Source of the DNA: Muscardinus avellanarius
Taxonomy: Eukaryota > Chordata > Mammalia > Rodentia > Gliridae
NCBI GenBank assembly: GCA_963383645.1
Contig: OY726559.1
Location: 122,250,721-122,314,720, forward strand
Reading direction: 5' to 3'
DNA: 64,000 nt
How positions within the stretch are numbered: the first letter of the stretch is position 1; each line of letters starts with the position of its first letter. Below the pieces are notes generated by a model that saw nothing but the letters and a program-made list of their open reading frames with translations, was not told where the DNA came from and did no database searches. Shown here piece by piece: positions 1-12,700 of this stretch. The translations under genes and the position numbers were made by a program.

Positions 1-1025
1 AGCCTAACCCCTCGGCAGGATTATGATCCCGGCCTCGGAGGCCCCAGCATCGGCCTAGCCTTATGGCAGGCTCTGATCCCGGCTTCACTGGCCCCAGCAC
101 TGGCCTAACCCCTCGGCAGGCTCCAATCCCAGCCTTGGAGGCCCCAGTAGCGGCCTTGCCTCCTGTCAGGCTCCGATGACGGCTGTTGGCCCCAGCATCG
201 GCCTAACCTCTCGGCAGGCTCCAATCCCGGCCTTGGAGGCCCCAGCACTGGCCTTGCCTCACGACAGGCTCCGATGACGGCCTCATTGGCCCCAGCCCCA
301 GTCTAACCCCTCGGCAGGTTCCGATCCGGCCTCGGAGGCCTCAGTAGCAGCCTTGCCTCATGGAAGGCTCCGATGTTGGCTGCTGGCCCCGGCATCAGCC
401 TAACCCCTTGGCAGGCTCCGATCCCAGCCTCGGAGGCCCCAGTTGCGGCCTTGCCTCATGGCAGGCTCCGATGCTGGCCATTGGCCCCGGCACTGGCCTA
501 ACCCCTTGGCTGGCTCTTATCCTGACCTTGGAGGCCCCAGCACTGACCTTGCCTCACGGCAGGCTCCGATGCCGGCCTCACTGGCCCCAGCACCAGCCTA
601 ACCCCTCGGCAGGCTCCGATCCTGGCCTTGGAGGCCTCTGTAGCGGCCTTGCCTCACAGAAGTCTCCGATGCCGGCCGCTGGCCCCAGCACCAGCCTAAC
701 CCCTCGGCGGGCTCTTATTCTGGCCTCGGAGGTCCCAGCACCGGCCTTGCCTCACGGCAGGCTCCAATGCCGGCCTCGCTGGCCCCAGCTCCGGCCTAAC
801 CCCTCGGCAGGCTCCGATCCCGGCCTCGGAGGCCCCAGTACTGGCCTTGCCTCACGGCAGGCTCCGATCCTGGCCTCGGAGGCCCCAGCACCGGCCTTGC
901 CTCATGGAAGGCTCTGATGCCGGCCTCGCTGGCCCCAGCACCGGCCTAACCCCTTGGCAGGCTCATATCCTGGCCTCGGAGGCCCCAATACCGGCCTTGC
1001 CTCACGGCAGGCTTCAGTGCCAGCC
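1..1025. repeat. GC-rich tandem array, 50-bp units in A/B dimers
   Basis: About 20 units of 48-50 bp, mostly alternating between type A (starting CCTAACCCCTCGGCAGG) and type B (starting CCTTGCCTCACGGCAGG). Most units carry GGCC-N5-GGCC; in type A this is the inverted repeat GGCCTCGGAGGCC. Units differ from each other by roughly 5-20% by eye. The array is cut by the window start and ends abruptly inside an old L1. Long open frames across it are a by-product of its composition. Related units occur inverted at 21666-21842. Confidence 0.9.
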
Positions 1026-2012
1026 GGCAATAATTTTTTAAATGACCTCAAAAGCACAAGCAACAAGGGAAAAACTATACAAATGGGATTCCATCAAACT
1101 AAAAAGCTTCTGCACAGCAACGGGAACAGTTCAGTGAAGAGACAACCTGCAAGACTGGAGAGACAGGCAGTGTGGACATCTGACACTTAATAGCCAGGGT
1201 GCATACAATGGAGCACAGGAGGACAAACAGCCCAATAAGAACACATAAAGATCGAGTAGACACTTCTCAAGGAAACATACAGATAACAAGCTTGTGAAAC
1301 AGAGAAAGTAGAAGAAAGGAATCCCTGATGGAGATATAATCCCTGATGAAGATATAATCCCTGGTGGAGATATAAATTAGTACAGCCACTAGAGAAAAGA
1401 GCATACTGATGTTCCTCACAAAATTAAAAATAGTAATTCCATTATTGGATATATATCCAAAGAAAATAAAATCCAGATGTTGAAGAAACATCAGCACTCT
1501 CATGTTTATTGTGGCACTATTCACAACAGTCAAGGCATAGAATCACCCTAATTATTTACCAATGTATAAGTGGTAAAAGAAAATGTATTCACAATGGAAT
1601 ACCATTCAACCGACACACATGAATGAGATCATGCAGTATTTGTCATTCTGTGCCTTGCTTATTTCAATGTTATCTTAAAAACAGTTGATCTCATATAAGT
1701 AGATAGAATCATGGTTACCAGGGTGATTAGAGGGGAGGAAGGCACTGGGATATGTTGGTCAAAGGATACTTAAGCACAGTTAAATTAGGAGAAACAAGCT
1801 CAAGACACCTATTTTACAGCATGTTGACTACAGTTAATCACTATATATTGTGTCATTGAAAAATGCACAGAATGGATGTGTTCTCACCACAAAAATGGAA
1901 GGCAATGCATTTGTTAATTAGCTAGATTTGATCATTCCATATATAATGTATTTAGACTTCTGGACATCATGTTGAACATGAAAAATACTATAATTTTATC
2001 TGTTAAAAAAGG
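1026..2012 (+). mobile_element. Old L1 (L1M-type) ORF2 3' part and 3' UTR
   Basis: The sequence matches the end of L1 ORF2 (around CAAAAGCACAAGCAACAAGG and the AAAAAGCTTCTGCACAGCAA block) followed by a degraded 3' UTR. It has many stops and indels. The tandem array to its left interrupts it. Confidence 0.75.
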
Positions 2013-2596
2013 GAATTTTATGTTCTAGAGAGTTATCACTAGTTCACAAATGATAGTTTGAGAGAAAAAGTTATTTATTTAATGTGACAATCTTATTAGG
2101 TAATAAAACACCTTAATTTCTTTACTTTTCCCAGCAAAATGTGCTTTAAAACCAAAATCTAAATACTTTCCTGGCCAAACCAAGGAAGTAAAGTACCTAG
2201 ACAGAAGGCAGTTCACTCTGGCCTAGAACTCTATTTAACAAAGACCAATTAGAGAATCTAGAAGGATGGGGATGCAGAAAAATCTCTGAAGAGTAGGAAA
2301 GGTACTAATCCTCTTGGATTTGGTCTGTATTTATATGAGTATTTATATTGAATACTGTAACAATATTGTTGTAAAATCCAGATCTTCAAATTACAAGTAT
2401 AAAATAATTAATTTTGTAGTTAAAATATTAATTGTTCCAATTTTATCTGAAAATTTATAAATTACAAACACAGTGATGTTTTAGAAAAATTCAAATGAGC
2501 AACAGAGTCCTACTGTCACTGAACAGGAAAACAAAAGTCACAGTGACATCTAGTGGAAACATACAAAAGAACCGGGTTTTACCAAATGTTGCCGCA
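2013..2596 (-). other. MNS1: MNS1 3' UTR and flank, candidate poly(A) signal
   Basis: This AT-rich stretch after the MNS1 stop shows no obvious repeat. On the minus strand an AATAAA hexamer lies at 2074-2079 and would give a 3' UTR of roughly 0.5 kb. No downstream GU-rich element was singled out, so the cleavage site is inferred only. Confidence 0.4.
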
Positions 2597-2689
2597 TCAC
2601 TTCTCTTCACAAATCTCACTCCTTTTCTGATATGCTTTTCTGAACTCTTCACCAAGCATATCAATATCATCTTCTTTTTTAAATATTCC
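2597..2689 (-). CDS. MNS1: MNS1 coding exon 10 (residues 466-495 and stop)
   Basis: The acceptor reads TTCTTATAG; 30 codons plus a TGA stop. It encodes GIFKKEDDIDMLGEEFRKAY and then QKRSEICEEK, the characteristic acidic MNS1 C-terminus. The in-phase junction with exon 9 (YLPK/GIFKK) confirms the assignment. Confidence 0.93.
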   Translation of the reverse strand, partial: GIFKKEDDIDMLGEEFRKAYQKRSEICEEK

Positions 2690-3648
2690 CTATAAGAAAA
2701 TACTTTGTATTACTTTTGAATGCCAGAATATTTAACTAGATGCTTTTAAGATTAACAAATAAAAAATAATAGATGAAGTTAGTGAATTTGTCCAAGGTAA
2801 TGAAATCTATTCAATAAAATGCATGACACTTTTAAATAAATCACATTTTCCAAAAATTATGACTGAGTATATTATATTCTGAGTATTCTTAGACTGACTC
2901 AATTTCCTGATATATCAGCCCCAGGATAGCAACTTATCATAAGAATCTAGACTGATCTATTTTACAACCGCAAATCCTATTGCTTGGATTACCTGGAAAG
3001 ATAGGAATTTAATCTATATTGTACCCTACTCTTGTCTTAAAACAGCTTTATAATATAATATGAGAGAGGCTAAAGATGAAGAGACTAAATATCGCTCAAT
3101 TCATGTATGAGCTCTGTTCTTCAGGTCTCCATTCTATGGCTAACCAGCAAATATTCAATCTGGTAGTACAGAATCTAGGTTTGCAGTTCAGCCATTGAAC
3201 AAGTCCTATGAAATTCTTCACGCTAGCCAGGCGTGGTAGTACCAATGCTTGTAATCCCAAGTACTTGGGAGGCTGAGGCAGGAGGATCACAGATGTACTG
3301 TCAGCCTCAGCTACTGAGCAAGGCCCTTCACAACTCAATGAGACCCTGATTCAAAAATAAAAAGACTGAAAAATAGGGCTGCGGGTATAGCTCAGAGGTA
3401 GAATGCCCCTGGGTTCAATCCCCAGTACCACACACAAAAATATTCTTCACACTTCTATTTTCCCTTTTCCTCTATAGGATACAAAAAAAAGTCTTCTTAA
3501 AACAAAATTAAACTTAAATATTTACCTTTCAACCAACAGGAATTAAAGGATAATTAAGGTCATTTTGGGACAATTGGGGCCTAAAGAATAAAAGTCATTT
3601 TTGGAAATCAGGTTTATTAGGTCCTCCTCCTGCTTCCACAATTATTCT

Positions 3649-3728
<80 letters not shown>

Positions 3729-6700
3729 TGAAACCTAAAGACTCTCCTTGAACTGATAATCTATGTGGTCAAGTTTATCAATTATGCATGGATTTTATCA
3801 TTAATATATAATTTTATATTCACTAATTCTTTTTTTTTTTTTTGGTGGTACTGGGGTTCCTGGAAGCCCTTCTACCTCCGGGCTACACTCCCAGACCTAT
3901 TTTTACATTTTCATTTTGGAAACAGGGTCTCCTAAGCCAGCGCGCAGCTGACTTCGAACCTGCGCGATCCTCCTGTCTCCGCCTCCCAAGCGCGGGGATT
4001 ACAAGCGTGCGCCACCACGCCCGGCTATATTCACTAGTTCTATCCAACCAATTATACTATGATTATGGCCAGGGAATGATTATATATTTCTCCTTCCTTT
4101 CTTAATACTGAACACAAAATATGATTTCTATATCTAAAGGAGTGTGGATTTTATTTATAAGAATTTAGATGTTTATGTGGCCTATGAAACTCATTATCTT
4201 ATTAAGTCACAATGCGTCTTAGATATATGTAAATGTATGCAAACTCACTCTCTTTTGGAACTGCTTTTAAAAACTGAGGTTCCTAGTTAGAACCCAATAT
4301 AGAGCAGATCTGTCTCAGACTCAGTTCACACATGGACCTTTCTTTGCTGTTACCAATTGTTTTTTCATATATATTATTATCTTAGGTACACAAAGTATTA
4401 AAGTTGCTGTAAGGTAGTTTATTTTTAGATCCCCTAAGCTGAAAGGGGAGAAAAGAACCCTTAAAATGTAAACACAATAAAACTAGCTCATACGTCAGTA
4501 TACCAAGGCCAACTCTCTTACTTTAGAGATGTTTAAAAGGGCCCAGGGGTTTCATTTCAACACCTGGCCGAGATCCCACTGCTACTTTGTAAGAACAAGA
4601 TGTGTGTGGCATTTATGCCCTCTGATTCCTAAAATTATAGTTTTTTTTTTTGTTGTTTTGTTTTTTACTATTGTAGGTTATAAAGATGACACTTGGGAAT
4701 AAATATCACTTACTTTAGGGAGATATCCTAATAATTTTGTAGCATGTTCTTGGAGAAGTTTTAGTCTTTCTTCTTCAATAATGTCATTAATACAACCTTG
4801 TCTTCTTTGCTGCAACTGCCATTCCTCCAGTTCATGTTGCTGGAAAAGTCACAAATTACATTAATCTTTTAGAAAGTTTCCAAATAAAACTATTCTTTCA
4901 GTGAATTAGATTATAAAATTAATGAAATATTTATGACAGTTCAAAAGGTACTAGCATATATATATAAATATATGTCTTATACACACTATTTTATATGTAT
5001 ACACATATCTTTATAATTTACCATCATTATTTAAAATTATAAAAATACTAGTCATGACTGGAATTCTTAAGGAGACAAGTACATATAGGAAAATGTTTTC
5101 AATACCCAGAGAAAGAGTATTTAAAGGAATGATTTTTAATACAACAAGCATTTATTGAATGCTTATGCCAGGTGATAAAAAATTGGCAATGTAAAATAAA
5201 AAACAGTGAATAAATCAGAACTGGCATATCGAAAGAGCAAATATTTTCTCTCTCACACACAGACATAAATATACACACTTCACAAATTTTTAAAGTCCAT
5301 ATGAAATAGAAGAGTAAGAAGAGTTCCAGCAAAAATATCAACATTCTTCAGGAAAGAAATATACTCTTCAATAATCACATTAAAATTCAGTATAATAAAT
5401 TGATTCCAAATTAAAAAAAAAACAAGGCTATGGGTGTAGCTTGAAAGTAGAATGCCCCTGGAGTCAATCCCCACCACACATACACACACAAAATGTGGTG
5501 TCATATTATAAACAAACATATTAGAAATGTTATTACTTTAATTCAATGTTTTAGGGTTTAAAGAGACTCATTGAATTATACCCAAATATACCCTCCTACC
5601 AAGAATTTCTTTAAAGTAATAGTAACACTAAACTTATTCCTAAAATGATTAGTTTAAAAAGCCATATTCTATGCCACTTAAAACTATAACTCTTAGAATG
5701 TCTGTCTACTATAGTATTAGATATATTTTTGTTATAGAATCAGAAACAGCATCGATAATCAATTTAGAAAGAACCTTATAATGCATGTATGTCTCTATCA
5801 ACTTGTACCCCATTAAGATGTATAACTACAGTGAACCAATTAAAAAAAGAAAACACCCTCACATGGCTTTTGTTTGTCTGTTTGTTTGCTTGTTTTGCAG
5901 GATTGAGCATTGAACTCAGGGGTATTCATTCTACATCCGAGCTACACCCCTAGCCCTATTTTTTTATTCTTTATTTTGAAAGAGTCTCCCTAAATTGCAG
6001 AAGGGCTCACTAAGTAGCTGAGGCTGACTACAAACCTGTGATCCTCCTGTCTCAGCCTCTCAAATACTGGGATTACAAGCATGTGCCACCATTCCCGGCC
6101 CTGATTGTTATTGTTAATGAGTCAAGGGCTAAATTTCTCAACTATTTTCTCTCTAAAATAAAACAGGGTAACCAAGCTGTCACAAAATTATTGTACCTGA
6201 ATTATTATTACTATAATAATTATTCTAGACTATAATTCTAAGGCTTCCTTAGAGCCAGCTATGGTCACAAGGCCAGTAGAATGTAAACAATAGTGTCTTG
6301 TGGCAATTTTGAAGAGTCTTACTATATCCTTTATCCTCTCTTCATTTCTAACTGCATGGAGACAAAGGCTGAAGATACAACACAGATAACAAAGTCAAGA
6401 GCTATCCCCATGGATGCCATAATGAAAAACTATCAGGAGCCCGAGTCCCTGAAGACTATGGAACAAAGCCTCCACTTCATCCCTGAATTGCCTGTCTGTA
6501 GATTTTCATGTGAGAGAACAGTAAACTACCTACTAAGCTACTGTTGAGACTCTACTTCCAGACAAGCAGAATCCTGATTTATTCATTTCTTATTAAAGGG
6601 AAGTACAAGAAACTTCTATAATGTTGGGAAAACACACTTATATTTTTGTCCAATGATATAGTCCCTAACGGGCACAATAAAGGGTTTCCCCTCTTAGGAT

Positions 6701-9700
6701 ATGGTAGGCCACAGTATTTGTCCTAAAAAAAATTACAGTGAATTAGTATAAATGGCTTAAAAAGGTATAAAACCAATTTATCCATTAAAAACATTCTGAG
6801 TAGCTCAATGGTAGAAAACTACCTCCTGGGGAGTTTCAGATTTTGCCTGACTAACCATAAAATTTTTAGAGGTAGCTGGGCATGGTGACGCATGCTTGTA
6901 ATCCAAGCATTTGGGAGGTCGAGAACAGATGATTGCCAGCTACTTAGTGAGGCCCTCCACAACTTAATGAGACCCTGTTTCAAAATAAAGAATAAAAAAC
7001 AGGGCAGAGGATGTAGCTCGGAGGTCTAACGCCCCTGGGTTCCATCCCCAGATCCAAAACAAAAATATTTAGAGGTAGAAAGAATTATAGATACTTATTT
7101 AGGAATGTCTCTAAAACTGAAAATGCAGGATTAGAGCCATATAGGATTGTAGAATAGAATGAATTGTTGAGTTCTATCATAATGATGGTCAACCTTGCCT
7201 TGAGGCTAGAACAAAAATGTTGTCTAATCTTGCCTGATACTTAAAACTAAGTCCAAGACCTCATATTGGGAATGTCCATGATTTTTAAAATAAAATTTAA
7301 ATTGTTTGTATAAATATCTATGCATGTGTTGTGGCTTCATCTTCTTTGGTAATTGCCTTGCTGGCTTATCCTAGAGCTTTTTGATTAGCTCTGCAAGCCA
7401 TGAGATAGGACATAGTCACTAGATCTACCTTTTCACAGGCAAGTATTCAAAGCCTTAAGGGAATTCCAAACGCTGTTTACTGTGCTCTAACATGGTGACT
7501 GCCTTCATTAATTCAACATCTATAAAGTTTTTACCATATTTCAGGCAAACTGCAAGGTGCTTTATAGATAATGATCTCCCTTAGAGGCTAGAGTTAGATC
7601 ATGGTTGGTTTATATCAAGCTGTAAGAGTCTACTGAAGTTTAAGCAGAAAAAGGAACATAGTGAGGACAGACTAGAGTTACAAAGAGACCTGTGAGAAGA
7701 AAATTTCAGTAGTCAAGTCTAGTAGTCTACTGAATATCTGAAAAAAGTAATAATGAAGAAAAGCTGGATTTCAAAATTATTGATGGTGTGGAATCAGTGC
7801 GAAATGGGAAGATCCCAGGAATAATATTCCAAGGTGATGTGACTATGTTTTCTTTAGGCAAGATACAGGCTGTAAAAATTAGAACAGGTTTGTCTGATTA
7901 TGATCAGCTTTAGAAAACTCAATTCTAAGGCATCTCAAGACTTCTAACTATATCTCTTAGTGATCTGGAAATATGTATTGGATAAAAACAGAAGAAAAGC
8001 CAAAATTTGAACCCAATCTTTTTAATGAGCAGGCAAAAGAAAGAGCTGATTTCTTTTGGTTTCCTGTGACTATATACCATTTAGATTCTCTTACCTTTTT
8101 GACCATTTATTGATCTTGTTTTTTTTTTCTCCTCCTTGTACATCCTAAATTAAAATGTTCTCTAAGACCCTCTCATTGTTTCTCATAACACACTGTTTGC
8201 AGGGATCATCTTAGCTTAAATCTTTTCATGCTACTTAGTTCCAGATAAACCTACTTTCCTGCCTTCTTTCCTTCCTTCCTTAATTTTATTTAAAAAAAAA
8301 ATTTTATGCCAGGCGTGGTGGTGCATGCTTATAATCCCTGCGATTGGGAGGCGGAGACAGGAGGATCGCGCAGGTTCGAAGCCAGCCTCACTGGCTTAAG
8401 AGACCCTGTTTCCAAATAAAAAATATAAATAGGTTTGGGAGTAAAAGGGTTAGCCTGAATATCCCCTTTATGCTATTTAAGTCTGGGTAAGCATTTCTAA
8501 GAACTTTAGCTTAAGCATTACTCTTCTGGTTAGCTGCTTTCAGGATATTTTCAACTTGCATTTATTGTCTACCCATGGAGAAAAGATCAGTATTTTAATA
8601 TTAATTTATTAATCTCAGCTCTGCCAACTATTTATTGTAAAACTCTGTGAAATATATATAATCTCTCTATACCTTAGTTTTCACATCTTTAAAATGAGGT
8701 TGGTATTGGTACCTAATTTGAAAGGGTTGGAAATAAGAAGTTATTACTTTATAATTAGACTAGTAAATGACATATATAAGTGCTCAATAAAAATTATTAC
8801 TTCAATTATTACTTAATTTATCATATACCTAAACTGTGTTCATACTTACAGCACTTTATTTTTCAAAGCCCTTACACATGTTCTCTTATAGGTCATTTTT
8901 CTTTTTCTTTTTTCTTTTTTTGGTTCTGGGGATTGAATCCAAGGGCATTCTACCTTTAAGCGATATCCCTAGCCCTATTTTATTTTTGTTTGGAAACAGG
9001 TCTAAGTTTCTGAGAGCCTTGCTAAGTTGCTGAGTCTGCCTCTGAACCTGTCCATCTAGTGAGATACATTATGTATAAATTCAGTATTATTGATTAAACA
9101 TAAATAAATTTGTTGAAAGTCACAAACCTAGTTCCCTCTTTAACTCCTAAATACACATTTCCTACTAGAAATATTCCCCTTTGGCCTAAAAAAATTTAAT
9201 GTGGAGAGAAGAGAAACTTCTACATACCTTCTTTAGTACATCACCCAGTCATTCAAGGTGGAATATTATTATTAGTATTAATAGCCTTGAGTCTTCTCTC
9301 ATCTCTCCAGATCTAACTGTTCACCATCAATTCTCTATCTCTGCAATGGGTCTCTTTTCCATGTGGCATGGATTTAATCTATTACACTGAATTTAGTAAA
9401 TTCCTTACTGGTCTCCCTATCTTTAGTCTCACTCCCATCTACTCCAGATGTTGCTATTAAATCACCTTTAAAATGCAGATCTTAGCATATAGCTTTTCTA
9501 ATTCTTCAGTAGCTTCCACTGGAAAAAGCTCACCTCCTTAACACGGTATTCAGGATACTCAAAATCTGTCAACGTCTATCATCTAACTGTGTATATTGAT
9601 ATAATTATTATCACATGCAAATGACAAATATTTGTAATTAGTCTGTATTTTTTCTTAACCAAGATCAGAGATTCATTATGACATGGACTTAATTGTATTT

Positions 9701-12700
9701 GTTCTCAAAACCAGTGTATAGTACAGAGAAAGCATAAATGATAATGACAAAATAGAAAAAAGAGAGATATAAGTAAATCTTGTTCTTACTTTGTCTGCAA
9801 GGAACTGGTTGCGACGCTCTTCAATAAGTTTTTCCACAGCCCTTCTGTGTTCCAGCTGCTTCATTCTTTGTTTCTGAGCATTCATTAATTCTACTCGGTC
9901 ATCCTCTGCAAGTTTAGCTAACATTGTTTTTCTAAAGAGCTCTTCTTCTTCTTTTGCAGCCTGTAGTATTAATTCTTTCAAGGCCATTTGTTCTTCAAAA
10001 TCTTGCTTCATCTCTTTTTGCTTTCTTAATTTCTTTTCTGCTTCTTCCTAAATAACAATATAGTTAAAACTTAATCTAGTAAGCATTTCCTTGCATCATA
10101 TTTATAGAGGAAAAGTAGAATTGAGTTTGGTCAAATTTGGAATTATAATGTGAAATCATACAAACTTAAAAATTATTCCTTTTCATGATAATACTTTGCC
10201 CCATCTTTTAAAACCATTTGGATGAAGAATTTCTATTACTGTTTATCTTTACAATCTTGTTTCTATACCAGAATTAGCATACAACTACTTTGAAAAGAGT
10301 TAATTTGAAAACATTTCACATACCTGAATTTATTGATCTGTGATCTTTAAAATTTATACCAACTATGAATCATTCTAGAATCTTGCCTAAAACAGCTGTC
10401 CACACCACTCAGTATTTTCCAGTTTCCAACTTCCTCCATTTGCAAAAGCAAGTTGCATTTATCCAACTCTCATCTTCTAATACTCTTTTTATTCTCCAAA
10501 ATTCCCTAGCATTTAAAAACTAATCTAACAAGGAAAATTAGACTTTTTGAAAAAAATCAAATTTATTTCCAGCAGCCCAAACTGCTTTCCTACAAGTCTT
10601 TATTTTCCAAACACATCAAAAAATTTCAAACATACTAAAAAAAGTAAAAGAAAAAAGAAGCAGTAATTCATCCACACACCTAACACATAAATTCTAATAA
10701 TTATGTTTTACTATTCTTATTTAGTTGTCTATCTACCCAATTTGGACTGATGTAAATTTTAAATCCTGTTTTCTAATCTAACCAAACTTGCCCAGTTCTA
10801 ACACAAGTTCCATGGAAGCTAGTATCTTCAATGCATCCAAAATATTGCCTCAACATTTGTATTGGTCAAGGTTCTTTCTTAAAAATCATAAAGAACGTAA
10901 GGGTTTTATATAAACAACTTCCAGAAGAACCAGGAAACCAAGATACTTTTCCACTGCTCCAACCCCACAATGACTGGCTCTACAGAAATCCCTCCTGCGT
11001 GGCTGCTGCCTTACTCTGCTCACTTGCATCTTCATATTGTAAAAGGAGGGAAACTGCTGGGATAACCTAGACATATGAAGGACCCTAGCTAAGGCAAGAG
11101 AAATGTAATTTTTACTTTATAACCTTTATAATATAGTAAGATAAACATTTCTAAAATGTTTGTCCATAGTAAAACAAACATTTCATTAGTACTACTAGTG
11201 TAGTAGTGGGTACATGAATATCAGCTTTACCAACTTTGTTATAAATATTATAGCTTAATATTTTGTTTATATATACATTTTGAGTTAATAATTGTTATAA
11301 TATGATGGAAAATAGCAAGTGATGATGAGACCGTGGAGGCGTTGGAAGCCTTAGATTTTGTTAGGATGGGAATATAAAATGGTACAGCCTTGCTGGGCGT
11401 GGTGGCGCATGCTTGTAATCCCAGCATTCAGAAGGCTGAGACAGGAGGATGGCAGTTTGCAGACAGCTTCAGCTACTTAGTGAGCCTTCTGCAACTTAGT
11501 GAGACCTTGCTTCAAAATAAAGAAAATGGTACAGACTTTGTGGAAAACAAAGTTGGATGGATCCTCAAAAAGTTAAAAGTACTGTACTGAAACTAGGATG
11601 TGGCACTTGTCCACTCACATGAAGCCCTGGTTTCAATCCCCAGCACTAGAGAGAGAAAAAACAAAAAACAAAACACCCAGCAATGTCACTTCTAGGAATA
11701 TACTCAAAATAATTTTTAAAAGATATTCTAAAAAAAACTTGTACACAAACATTAATCACAGCAATATTTACAAATGTAAAAAAATCTATTAACTGTTGAA
11801 TAGACAAAATACAGTATATCCACATAATGTACTATCTGGCAAAAAAGTGATTACTGATAAATTTTTCAACATGAATGAACTTTAAAAACATTATGCTAGG
11901 CCAGGTGTGGTGGCGCACTCTTGTAATCCTGGCGCTTGGGAGGCAGAGACAGGAGGATCCCGAAGGTTTGAAGCCAGCCACACTCTGGCTTAAGAGACCC
12001 TGTTTCCAAATAAAAATATAAAAAATAGGTGTCTGGGAGTGTAGCCTGGAGGTAGAAGGGTTTCGAGGAACCCCAGTACCACCAAACAACAACAACAACA
12101 ACAACAAACATTATGCTAGGGTAGGGCTAGGAATGTAGCTCAGTGGCAGGATATTTGCCTAACACATTCAAGGCCCTGGGTTCAATCTATAGCCCTGCCA
12201 AAAATAAAAATAAAAAAAAATATTTTTAACACATTTATATAAAATAGTCAAATTTATAAAGACACAAAGTAAGTTAGTGGTTGCCAACTGCTAGAGGAGA
12301 ATCCTTCTCTACATATAAGAACTGCTACATATAAGAATCCTTCTTGGATAATGAAAATATTTTGAAATTAGGTAAAGTATATTACGAATGTACTAAATGC
12401 TGCTGAATTGGCTGAAATATACACTTTAAAAGGCTAAATTGGTAAACTTTATGTCATCTGAATGTTATCTTAATTAAAAAAACTAATAGAACATAAAGGA
12501 GAAATACATAAAGGAGAACATAAAGAAAAATTATTTTATTTTTATTTATTTATTATTATTTTTGGTGGTACTGGGGGTGGAACCCAGGGGCTTTCTACCT
12601 CCGGGCTATACTCCCAGACCTATTTTATATTTTATTTGAAAACAGGGTCTCACTAAGTTGCTGAGAGCCTCACTAAGTAGCTGAGGCTGGCTTCGAACCT

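Noticed and set aside
1..1025. CRISPR-like direct repeats
   Set aside because: Units are contiguous and diverged with no unique spacers, and the context is mammalian.
360..1041. Long open frames (up to 185 codons) across the GC-rich array
   Set aside because: They follow from a 50-bp repeat of high GC with few stops; the peptides are repetitive, several frames are open at once and nothing resembles a protein family.
3378..3437. tRNA-like sequence with A and B boxes
   Set aside because: It is the ID half of a dimeric SINE without cloverleaf stems; the same holds for 12121-12215, 46190-46249 and others.
6293..6547. 84-codon frame in MNS1 intron 8
   Set aside because: No recognised domain and no splice sites in a fitting phase.
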